A stretch of DNA of 64,000 nt, taken from NCBI RefSeq assembly GCF_004514425.2, contig NZ_MYFN02000003.1, forward strand, positions 1 through 64,000. The letters run 5' to 3'. Below are positions 19,656 to 27,500 of the stretch, one piece after another (positions within the stretch are counted from its first letter, which is position 1; every line of letters starts with the position of its first letter). The notes beneath the pieces were generated by a model that worked only from the letters and a program-made list of their open reading frames with translations, ran no database searches and was not told the DNA's origin. The position numbers were made by a program, and so were the translations under genes. Origin of the DNA: Shinella sumterensis. GTDB taxonomy: Bacteria; Pseudomonadota; Alphaproteobacteria; Rhizobiales; Rhizobiaceae.

Positions 19656-20204
19656 ATGTACTCGCGCACCTCTTTGATCGCCCGCGCCTCCGCAGCGGCC
19701 ATTCTCGCAGCCAGCGCCATTGCGCTTCCCGCATCCGCCTCGCAGCGCGACAGGGCCTTCTTCGAACAGGTCGCCGGCAACTGGCAGGGCGCGGGTGAAA
19801 TCGTCGCCGGAAAATACAAGGGCACCAAGTTCAACTGCGACCTGACGGGCAACCCCGTCGCCGCCAAGGGCGCCGGCATCCAGCTCGATGGCTTCTGCCG
19901 CGTCGGCGTGTTCAAGCAGCCGATGTCCGCGCTGATCAGCAAGGCAGGCAGCACCTACAAGGGCAAGTTCCTCGACGGCGCCGCCGGCAAGGGCATGGAC
20001 ATCGTGTCCGGCCAGGTCAATGGCAACAAGGTCGTGGTGGGCATCAACCGCCAGAAGCTGAACGGCGCCATGATCGCACGCCTCGACGGCGACAAGAAGA
20101 TGAACATCACCATCTCGGTGAAGGTCGAAGACAAGATGATCCCGGTCATCGGCCTGTCGCTCGACCGCAATCTCGACGACATCGCCGTCGGTTCGATCAA
20201 GTAG
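19656..20204 (+). CDS. Secreted hypothetical protein
   Basis: 182 residues with a clear Sec signal peptide (positively charged start, hydrophobic core, cleavage expected after ALPASA near residue 28). The mature part is predicted periplasmic and beta-rich (GNWQGAGEIVAGKYKGTKFN, repeated Gly-Lys pairs), resembling small beta-barrel or lipocalin-like folds, but I do not recognise a family. It ends eight bases inside the 3' end of folK, which is transcribed towards it. Confidence 0.8.
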   Translation: MYSRTSLIARASAAAILAASAIALPASASQRDRAFFEQVAGNWQGAGEIVAGKYKGTKFNCDLTGNPVAAKGAGIQLDGFCRVGVFKQPMSALISKAGSTYKGKFLDGAAGKGMDIVSGQVNGNKVVVGINRQKLNGAMIARLDGDKKMNITISVKVEDKMIPVIGLSLDRNLDDIAVGSIK

Positions 20205-20715
20205 TCCGCCACCAGTCCGGGCCGGCGCTTGCCGGCTCTATGCCCGAGACATCCGCCGCTTCCAGCCATGCGGTGACGGGCCGACCTTCGACCATTAGCA
20301 ACGGCGCGACATCGGCAAGCGGCATGAGCACGAAGCCGCGCCCCGTCATGCGCGGATGCGGCAGCTCCAGCCGCCCGCCGGCCTGCTCCACACCCTCATA
20401 GGTCAGAACGTCGATATCGATGGTGCGCGGTCCCCAGCGCTCGATGCGCTCGCGCTTCATGTCGCGCTCGATACCCAGGCAGATGTCGAGCAGAGGCTCG
20501 GGCGCCAGCTTGGTTTCGATGAGCGCGCAGGCGTTGAAGAACCAGTCCTGGTCCGTCTTTCCCCAGGGCGGCGTGCGATAGAGCCGCGACACCGCCAGCA
20601 CCCGGCAATCCGCACGCAAATCGAGCGCGCGCAGCGCCGCGGCCATCGCATGGGCGGGATCGCCGATATTGCCGCCGAGGCCGAGCGTGGCCCGGCGAAA
20701 CGTCTCAGACGACAT
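20197..20715 (-). CDS. folK: HPPK: 6-hydroxymethyl-7,8-dihydropterin pyrophosphokinase
   Basis: 172 residues. Transfers pyrophosphate from ATP to 6-hydroxymethyl-dihydropterin, the step before dihydropteroate synthase in folate synthesis. HPPK hallmarks: LGLGGNIGDP near the start, SRLYRTPPWG, the WFFNACALIET strand, and the signature RWGPRTIDIDVLTY with the two metal-binding aspartates, then LPHPRM. Start ATG at 20715, which lies inside the end of folB (11-bp overlap), so the two are translationally coupled. Last gene of the folP-folB-folK operon. Confidence 0.96.
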   Translation of the reverse strand: MSSETFRRATLGLGGNIGDPAHAMAAALRALDLRADCRVLAVSRLYRTPPWGKTDQDWFFNACALIETKLAPEPLLDICLGIERDMKRERIERWGPRTIDIDVLTYEGVEQAGGRLELPHPRMTGRGFVLMPLADVAPLLMVEGRPVTAWLEAADVSGIEPASAGPDWWRTT

Positions 20716-21073
20716 GATCGACCGTGACCTGGACATAGTCCAGAACGCCCGGCACCGGCGCATTGGGCTTGCGCACGGTGATGCGGGCGCGCGAAATCTG
20801 CGGGAAACGCGCACAGAGAACCGTCGCGATCTCCTGCGCCAGCGCCTCGATCAGATAACGGCGCTGGCCGGTCACGATCTTTTCGATTTCCTGGAAGGCC
20901 ACGCCGTAATCCACCGTCGAATCGATGGCGTCGTCCGACAGCGGGCGAAGCGGCAGCACGTCGAGTTCCGCATCGACGAAGAAGCGCTGCCCGAGAAACT
21001 CTTCCGCATCGTGCAGGCCGTGGCGGGCGAAGAAGGCGCAATTCTTGAGCGTGATCGTGTAGCTGGTGGTCAT
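20705..21073 (-). CDS. folB: Dihydroneopterin aldolase
   Basis: 122 residues, the normal size. Converts 7,8-dihydroneopterin to 6-hydroxymethyl-dihydropterin and glycolaldehyde. Typical segments: CAFFARHGLHDAEEFLGQRF (pterin site), the STVDYG turn, and the catalytic-lysine region in ARITVRKPNAPVPG. It overlaps folP by four bases upstream and folK by eleven bases downstream, so the three genes are a tight operon. Confidence 0.96.
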   Translation of the reverse strand: MTTSYTITLKNCAFFARHGLHDAEEFLGQRFFVDAELDVLPLRPLSDDAIDSTVDYGVAFQEIEKIVTGQRRYLIEALAQEIATVLCARFPQISRARITVRKPNAPVPGVLDYVQVTVDHVV

Positions 21074-21972
21074 GGTGTATCCTGTCTCGCCGGCGTTTCG
21101 CCCTGCGCCTCGCGCGCAGCGACCCTGCGCCGCGCTGAAAGCATAGCATCGGCAACGGCCAATGCGTCCCTGTTGATTGCGACATCGTGTACCCTGAAGA
21201 CCGCCGCACCGGCCATGCGCAGCAAGGCGGTCGTGGCGGCCGTGCCAGCATCGCGGTCTTCCGCCGCCTCGCGTCCCGTCACCGCGCCGAGGAAACGCTT
21301 GCGCGACGTGCCGGCAAGGATGGGCAGCTCGAAACCGTAGAGTTCGCCGAACCGCGCCATCAGTTCCAGGTTCTCGTCCGCGTCCTTGGCAAAGCCGAAG
21401 CCGGGGTCGAGCACCATGGCCTCACGCGGCACACCGGCTGCGCGGGCGATCTCCAGCGACCGTCCGAGGAAGAGATACTGGTCCTCCACCACATCCGGCC
21501 GCTTCTCGCGATCACGTCCCGTATGCATGATGCAGAGCCCCGCCCCGCTCTGCGCCGCGACCTCCGCGATATCGGGCTCGCGCTGCAACCCATGCACGTC
21601 ATTGACGATATGGGCGCCCGCGGCGACCGCAAGCCGCGCCGTTTCGGCGCGGTAGGTGTCCACGGAGATGATGGCATCCGTGGTGCCGGCAAGCGCCTCG
21701 ATGACCGGCAGGATCCGGTCCTGCTCCTCGGCCGCCGAGACGGATGCTGCACCCGGCCTCGTCGATTCGCCGCCGATGTCGATGATCTCCGCACCCTCTT
21801 CGAGACACAGGATCGCCCGCGCCACGGCAGCGTCCGCGCTGTCGAAGCGCCCGCCGTCGGAAAAGGAGTCCGGCGTGACGTTGACGATCGCCATCAGGAT
21901 GCCGCGCGGGCCGAGCTCCAGAAGCCGGCCATGGGCGAGCGACCAGCGGAAGGGATCGAACGGCGAGAACAT
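21070..21972 (-). CDS. folP: Dihydropteroate synthase
   Basis: 300 residues. TIM-barrel enzyme condensing p-aminobenzoate with the pterin pyrophosphate; the sulfonamide target. Signatures present: NVTPDSFSDGGRF, DIGGESTRPGA, and the phosphate-binding LAGTSRKRFLG near the C-terminus, plus MVLDPGFGFAKD. Start ATG at 21972 with GGAGG eight bases upstream. First gene of the folP-folB-folK operon. Confidence 0.97.
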   Translation of the reverse strand: MFSPFDPFRWSLAHGRLLELGPRGILMAIVNVTPDSFSDGGRFDSADAAVARAILCLEEGAEIIDIGGESTRPGAASVSAAEEQDRILPVIEALAGTTDAIISVDTYRAETARLAVAAGAHIVNDVHGLQREPDIAEVAAQSGAGLCIMHTGRDREKRPDVVEDQYLFLGRSLEIARAAGVPREAMVLDPGFGFAKDADENLELMARFGELYGFELPILAGTSRKRFLGAVTGREAAEDRDAGTAATTALLRMAGAAVFRVHDVAINRDALAVADAMLSARRRVAAREAQGETPARQDTP

Positions 21973-22118
21973 GGCGTTTTCCTCCGGCGGTTAACCAGCG
22001 ATCCCGAATGGGTGTTGCGCTTGCCGAGCCTATGCCCCAAGCTTAGACGAAGTTCAACCGGCGCATTGCCGGCACACCGTCGGGCTTGCCCGCCGGCGCG
22101 AAAGGAATACGGATTCGA

Positions 22119-22727
22119 ATGAAGACCATCGCCCGCTTGATGGCCCTTGCCGCCCTCGCCTCGCTCCCTTTCCAGCCAGCCGGTGCACAGACGATCACCA
22201 CCAAGACCTTCTCCTATTTCCCGGTCGGCGGACGCACCGCCGCCGAACTCGATGCGGAACTGTCGAAGCGCGGGCCGATGATGAAGCGCAGCGGCTCGCG
22301 GCATCCGGGCGCGACGAAGATCAAGTGGGGCGGCTCGGTAACCTACGTGCGCCGCAACAACCGCTGTGCGGTCGGCGAGGCCAAGGTCGTGCTCTCCACG
22401 CAGATCATCCTGCCGCGCTGGAAGAACCGCAATCGCGCGACCCCGTCGCTGGCGCTGATCTGGGATACGCTATCCAGCGACATCAAGCGCCACGAGGAGC
22501 GGCATGCGGAGATCGCCCGCACCCATGCCCGCGACCTGGAGCGCAAGTTGCGGCGTCTGCCGTCGGAACCCGATTGCGAGCGCATGCAGGCGCGCGTGGA
22601 CCGCGCCACCGCCGACGCCGTCGCGCGTCACGATGCCGATCAGGCCCGTTTCGACCGCATCGAATCGAAGAACTTCAACGACCGCATGATGCGCCTGCTG
22701 ACGCACCGCCTGAAAAACGGGAAGTGA
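22119..22727 (+). CDS. Secreted DUF922 family protein, predicted zinc protease
   Basis: 202 residues with a Sec signal peptide (MKTIARLMALAALASLPFQP, cleavage near AGAQ). The mature domain is of the DUF922 type: it contains a zincin-like HEERHAEIA helix (H-E-x-x-H reading KRHEERHAE), preceded by the conserved TYFPVGG-like strand FSYFPVGGRTAAELDAEL. Members are annotated as putative secreted Zn-dependent proteases without demonstrated activity. Start ATG at 22119 follows AAAGGA. Confidence 0.85.
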   Translation: MKTIARLMALAALASLPFQPAGAQTITTKTFSYFPVGGRTAAELDAELSKRGPMMKRSGSRHPGATKIKWGGSVTYVRRNNRCAVGEAKVVLSTQIILPRWKNRNRATPSLALIWDTLSSDIKRHEERHAEIARTHARDLERKLRRLPSEPDCERMQARVDRATADAVARHDADQARFDRIESKNFNDRMMRLLTHRLKNGK

Positions 22728-22869
22728 GTAAAGGCCGCCCGGCCGCTCAGTATTGCCAGCACAATTGCGATGAAAACCCGCGATGCGATGCAAGCTTTGT
22801 CGTTTTATGCGTAAAATGACGGATGAATTCTTGCGATAGCGCAAATGCGCAAATCACCCTATGTTCATT

Positions 22870-23034
22870 TCAACGGTGACCGGGAGGATATGTTTCTCCC
22901 CGTGCAGCATGAAGCAGTTTGTAACAGGTTCTCCTGGCGCATCCACATCATAGCAGCAGGTTGTTTCCTCCCTTTCCTCGCTGCGATGCGCCCTCCTCGC
23001 CTCGCTTGTCCCATAGACCGGCGAGGCTTTTTTT
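22870..23034 (+). ncRNA. Candidate trans-acting sRNA with anti-Shine-Dalgarno loops
   Basis: The gene-free gap 22728-23155 contains a compact structured module. (1) GGGAG/CTCCC hairpin at 22882-22900. (2) Long hairpin: GGCGCATC (22936-22943) pairs with GATGCGCC (22985-22992), with an inner GCAGC/GCTGC helix, exposing a loop that contains TCCTCCC (22966-22972). (3) Unpaired CCCTCCTC (22991-22998). (4) Textbook intrinsic terminator GCCTCGC (22999-23005) / GCGAGGC (23021-23027) plus seven T. Exposed CU-rich anti-SD loops followed by a terminator are the design of rhizobial and rhodobacterial Hfq-dependent sRNAs with CCUCC motifs. The 5' end is a guess (possible -10 CCTATG at 22858); a 3'-UTR origin from the upstream gene is possible. 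Confidence 0.6.
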
Positions 23035-23155
23035 GCCTCGTCCCTGCGCCTCGATCCCTGCACGGTAACGCCGGTGATTTTTCGCGCCCACGGCAATGGG
23101 GCCGGTCGCGCCAAGGCGCGCCGGCTGGCCGCAATCCGTTTTCAGGAATTTGATG

Positions 23156-23476
23156 TCAGGCCTGGCGCTCGGGAACGTGGACCACGAGACCGTCGAGGGC
23201 ATCCGACATCTTGATCTGACAGGAAAGCCGTGACGTCGGCCGGACGTCATAGGCGAAATCGAGCATGTCTTCTTCCATCGCTTCCGGCGGGCCGACAAGC
23301 GCCGTCCAGGTCTCGTCGACATAGACGTGACAGGTCGCGCAGGCGCAAGCGCCGCCGCATTCGGCCTCGATGCCGGGCACGGAATTGCGCACGGCATTTT
23401 CCATGACCGTGGAGCCGTTGGCGACATCCAGTTCGTGACGGGTGCCGTCGAAGGCGACGATGGTGAGTTTGCTCAT
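23156..23476 (-). CDS. [2Fe-2S] ferredoxin, adrenodoxin type
   Basis: 106 residues. Cluster ligands C40, C46, C49 (C-x5-C-x2-C in [11 protein letters not shown]) and C86 (RLSCQI) follow the adrenodoxin/FdxB pattern; C44 is extra. Such ferredoxins pass electrons to P450s, Rieske oxygenases or Fe-S assembly. No partner reductase or oxygenase gene lies next to it, so its client is unknown. Start ATG at 23476. Confidence 0.93.
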   Translation of the reverse strand: MSKLTIVAFDGTRHELDVANGSTVMENAVRNSVPGIEAECGGACACATCHVYVDETWTALVGPPEAMEEDMLDFAYDVRPTSRLSCQIKMSDALDGLVVHVPERQA

Positions 23477-23649
23477 GATGGGTTCCGAATTCTGTGAGCG
23501 GCCCCGGGGCCTCTGACCGGCGCAGCGGGCAGCCGCCCGCCTGCCGGCGTTGCGGCCGAGGTTTCCAACAAAACCCCTCCACAGTCAACATCGCGCCTTG
23601 CCGCCCGGCCATCCGGGCGCGAGGGGCTGCCGTTATGTCACAGTTCCGG

Positions 23650-24018
23650 TCAGCGGCAGAGTTTCAGGATGAAGTTCTCGGCCTCGACGACGGCGGCCGT
23701 GACGGCGGCGAGCGCAATCGCATCCGCCGGGTTTTCCTCCAGCGCGGCGGCGGCGCGCGCCACGGCCGTGGCACCGGCCGACTGTGCCGAACCCTTGAGG
23801 CGATGCGCGACCGAGGCGCGCGCCTCGCCGTCGAACATGGCCAGTTCCTTCATGCTCTGGCGGGCGTGCCGCGCGAACATCTGCAGCACTTCCAGCTCCA
23901 GCGCCTTGTCGCCCATGGTCTGGCGGCCAAGGTGTACCAAATCGATCGGCCGTCCAGTCGAGGCACAGATGCCGCTGGCGTTGTCGGGGGTATCGAAGGC
24001 GATGTTGAGCGCTGCCAT
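23650..24018 (-). CDS. Orphan Hpt (histidine phosphotransfer) domain protein
   Basis: 122-residue four-helix Hpt protein, with the phosphoacceptor His72 in AHRLKGSAQSAGA. It has no kinase domain and would relay phosphate between a hybrid kinase and a response regulator. It is too short and of the wrong family to be ChpT, the CckA partner, which is a dimeric HisKA-like protein. Start ATG at 24018 with AAGGA eight bases upstream. Divergent from the giant growth-pole gene, with CtrA-like sites between; one TTAACCAT (24191-24198) faces this gene. Confidence 0.88.
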   Translation of the reverse strand: MAALNIAFDTPDNASGICASTGRPIDLVHLGRQTMGDKALELEVLQMFARHARQSMKELAMFDGEARASVAHRLKGSAQSAGATAVARAAAALEENPADAIALAAVTAAVVEAENFILKLCR

Positions 24019-24190
24019 TTGCCAATATCCTTGTTCGCGCCGCGCGCGCTTGTTTCGTTATGGAGCATGCCACGTTTACGGGCCTGCCCGTCCGTTCGCC
24101 CGCCTGACGCGTGGAAACGGATGCCATTGTGGGTGGCGGACGCCCCTATCGGATTAAAAGGCGGCGCAAAATGGGCATGAATCGCAAACT

Positions 24191-24198
24191 ATGGTTAA
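24191..24198 (-). promoter_or_regulatory. CtrA-type TTAACCAT site facing the Hpt gene
   Basis: Minus-strand TTAACCAT, 173 bases before the Hpt start and 58 bases from a full TTAA-N7-TTAA site. Two CtrA-type motifs in one divergent intergenic region make chance less likely. Confidence 0.45.
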
Positions 24199-24247
24199 TG
24201 CCTGAAAAAAGGCTTTTTTCTCAAGCTTTCCATTGCGATACAGAATC

Positions 24248-24279
24248 GGCTGAAATTAACTTTCTGTTAAGTTTCAGCC
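24248..24279 (+). promoter_or_regulatory. TTAA-N7-TTAA CtrA box within a palindrome
   Basis: TTAA (24256-24259), seven bases, TTAA (24267-24270): the exact spacing of the CtrA operator. The box is nested in an inverted repeat, GGCTGAAA (24248-24255) with TTTCAGCC (24272-24279), and TTAAC/GTTAA continues the symmetry with one extra G. It lies ~270 bases before the growth-pole gene in an AT-rich stretch that looks like promoter DNA. Confidence 0.5.
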
Positions 24280-24546
24280 TAAGGGAGATGGCAATCAATT
24301 GTGTGATACAGGCTAATGTGTCACTACGATACGGCCGGATAGTCCCGGTGGATAAGCCGTTGGCGGATATACACGCTTCCGTCATTTCGGTCTATCGAAC
24401 GAATTGGGAATGAACGGCGGTCCGGACGCTGCGCAACCATGAGGGTTCGCGGCAAGACCGGCCGCCAACCGGACGATCTCGAATACGCCCGAGCAGCGGC
24501 GGCGCGTATAGGGCTCGACCCGGACATGGTAACGAGGCGTACCCGC

Positions 24547-27500
24547 ATGGCGACGAACAAGACCATTGAGTCGATCGACGACAAGGCATTCCAGGCTCTT
24601 GAAGAGGCCTTGAAAATCGATTTCGACGATCTGACCGCGGAGACGCCTTCGAAGACGGATTCGTCGGAGGCCCGTGTGTCTGAACCAGCAAGTCGAATTC
24701 AGGGAAAGACGCAAGGTCAGCAGGCGTCCGCCGAGACCCCGCGCAACCTGAACCCCGAGCCCGGCCCGAAGACGCCGGTCTTCGCGCCCGCCAATGACGG
24801 TTCGCGCAAGACGCCCGCCGCGATCCTGAAGTCGCTCGACATGCGCTCCTCGCGCGGCCCCATCCGCATGGCCGCGCTCGCCTCCGTGCTTTGGGTCATC
24901 GGCGGCGTCGGCGTTGCCAATCTTCTCTATGCACCGCAGATCTGGCAGATCCGCTCCATCGCCGATCTGGTCGCCCTGCCCGGCGCCATCGGCATGCTGG
25001 TCGCGATCATCATGCCGATCATGCTGTTCTTCGCCTTCGCCATCATGATCGCGCGCGCCCACGAACTGCGCAGCGCGGCGCGCTCCATGGCGGAAGTCGC
25101 CCTGCGCCTCTCCGAGCCGGAAACCGTCGCTGCCGACCGCATCATGTCCGTCGGCCAGGCCGTGCGCCGCGAAGTGTCGGCGATGAACGAAGGCATCGAG
25201 CGCACCATCGCACGCGCCACGGAACTCGAAACGCTCGTTCACTCCGAGGTCAACGCCCTCGAGCGCAGCTATTCCGACAATGAAATGCGCGTGCGCACGC
25301 TCGTGCAGGAGCTCGGCACGGAACGCGAGGCGATCGTCAGCCACGCCGAACGCATCCGCTCGTCCATTTCCGGCGCGCATGAGCAGCTGAAGGACGAGCT
25401 GGCCAGCGCCGGTGAGAGCATCACGGCGCGGCTTGCCACTTCGGGCGAGGCCTTCGCCTCCATGCTCGACACGCGCGCTGCCATGCTGATGGAGAAGTCC
25501 GACAGCGCGACGCAGACCATCGGCGCCATGCTCGCCGCGCGCACGGACAACCTCCTGTCCACGCTGAGCTCCTCCGGCCTTGCGCTTGCCAACGAATTCG
25601 ATACGCGCCTGGAACAGCTGACGCAGAACCTCGACAGCCGCGGCCGCGATCTTCTCCAGCAGTTCGAAACGCGCGCGACCTCGCTCGACGCCAACACGGA
25701 GAAGCTCAATGCCGCGCTCAACGAGCGCGCAAAGCAGCTCAATGAAACGCTGATCGCCCGCACCCGCGAGATCAGCGAAAGCCTTTCGATCGGCCAGCAC
25801 GCGGTGACGAGCGGCCTCGATCACGTTCTCCAGTCGATGAACGCGGCGCTGGACGAAAAGGGCGCGCAGTTCCGCCAGAGCCTCAAGAACGCCGCCGACG
25901 ACACCGTCATGGACCTCGACCTTCGTTCGGGCTTCTTCGACGAGCGCATGCAGGCGACCGTCGGCCAGATCGCCGGCGCCTTCGACCAGCGCGTCGAGGA
26001 ATTCGCTCAGGCCTTCGACCAGCGCGCCGGCTCGCTCGATTCCAAGCTGATGGAGAGCCTTGCGCGCATCAACGAGACCGTCGCCAGCGGCCGCGAGGCG
26101 ATCGACGGCATCCTCACCTCCAGCATCGACCGCCTGGGCAACACGCTGACGGACCAGTCCTTCGCGCTGGCGACCACCATCGCCACCAGCCAGGAAGTGT
26201 TCGAAAGCGCCGTTTCCGGCCACGCGGAAGCCATCAGCAACGCTGTCGGCGGTGCACATGAGCGCGTGGGCGCGGTTCTGTCCGAAAAGTCGTCCGCCCT
26301 GCTCGGCGGCCTCGCCGAGGTGCAGAGCCGTATCGAAAGCGGCTTCGGCGCGCGCGCCGATGCGCTGGCCGAAAGCATCTCGGGCAGCGAACGCCGCCTG
26401 ACGGAAGCGCTCGACAACCGCGGCACGGCCATCGCGACCGACATCCAGGCCGCACAGGTTCGCATGGAAGAAGCGCTCGGCGCCCGCGCCGACGAGATCA
26501 CCTCCACCATCGCGGCAAGCCACAACCGCCTCGACAGCGCGCTTACCGAGCGCACGGCAGCCCTTTCGGCCATGCTGCACGAGACCGGCAGCCAGCTGGA
26601 GAATTCCGTGGGTTCGGCGGCCAATCGCGTCGAGACCGCGCTCACCGGCGCCGCCCGCCAGATCGACGAGGTCATCACCGGCCGCACCGCCAACCTCGCC
26701 TCCGTCCTGTCCAACAGCGCCGGCTCCATGCAGGCGGCCATCGACAATGCAGCCGACCGCGTCGAGCATGTGCTGTCGGAAGGCAGCCAGCAGCTCGGCG
26801 GCGTGCTGCATGGCCAGGCGACCGAGTTCGCCGATGCCTTCTCCGGCCGCGCCGCCGAGATCGCGCAAGCCCTTTCGGGCCGCGCCTCGGAGCTTGCCAG
26901 CTCGCTCGTCTCGACGCATGAACAGATCCGCGCGACGCTCGACGACCGCATCCATGCGATCAATGTCGCCATCAGCGAAGGCCGCGACCAGCTCACGGAG
27001 ACGCTGAACGACCAGACTACCGCGATCGGCACAACCATCGCCACGAGCGCGGGCATGCTGGAAATCTCGCTGGAGCAGCAGCAGGAAGCACTGCGCCGCA
27101 CCATCGACACCAGCGCCGACCTCCTGAACGAACGCGTGCGCGAAAGCACCGATGCCGTCGCCGAACGCCTCGGCGAGACCACGTCCAAGATCGCGCAGGC
27201 CGCCGATGCCTTCGGCGCGCGCATGGAGCAGACCGTCGACAGCGTCGCCAACCGCTTCGACACCACCGGCAGCCGCCTGGAAGAAAACCTCGGCAAGCTG
27301 GAAGCCCGCATCGAACACAGCGTCGACAACGTCTCCGGCATCGTCGATACGGCAGCCTCCCGCATCTCCGACACGCTCGGCGCGCGCCTGGCCGACCTGG
27401 AGCGCGTGGGCAGCGACGTCTCGCTGCGCGTCTCCGACGCCCTCTCCCGCCCCATCGCCGAAGTCGACCGCATCGGCGATGAAACCACGGCGCGGATCGC

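Larger units (their letters stand above)
24019..24546. other. Divergent regulatory region, Hpt / growth-pole gene
   Basis: 528 bases between two divergent genes. Contains AT-rich promoter-like DNA at 24180-24320, two CtrA-type motifs, a short hairpin GCCT/AGGC followed by six T at 24201-24220, and no convincing gene. An open frame joined to the downstream gene (24439-24546) lacks a ribosome-binding site and is treated as leader. Confidence 0.55.

Noticed and set aside
24289-24413. Short open frame starting just after the CtrA-type palindrome
   Set aside because: The GGGAG motif touches its ATG (spacing about one base), and the 40-odd residues have no protein-like pattern, so it is probably leader DNA.
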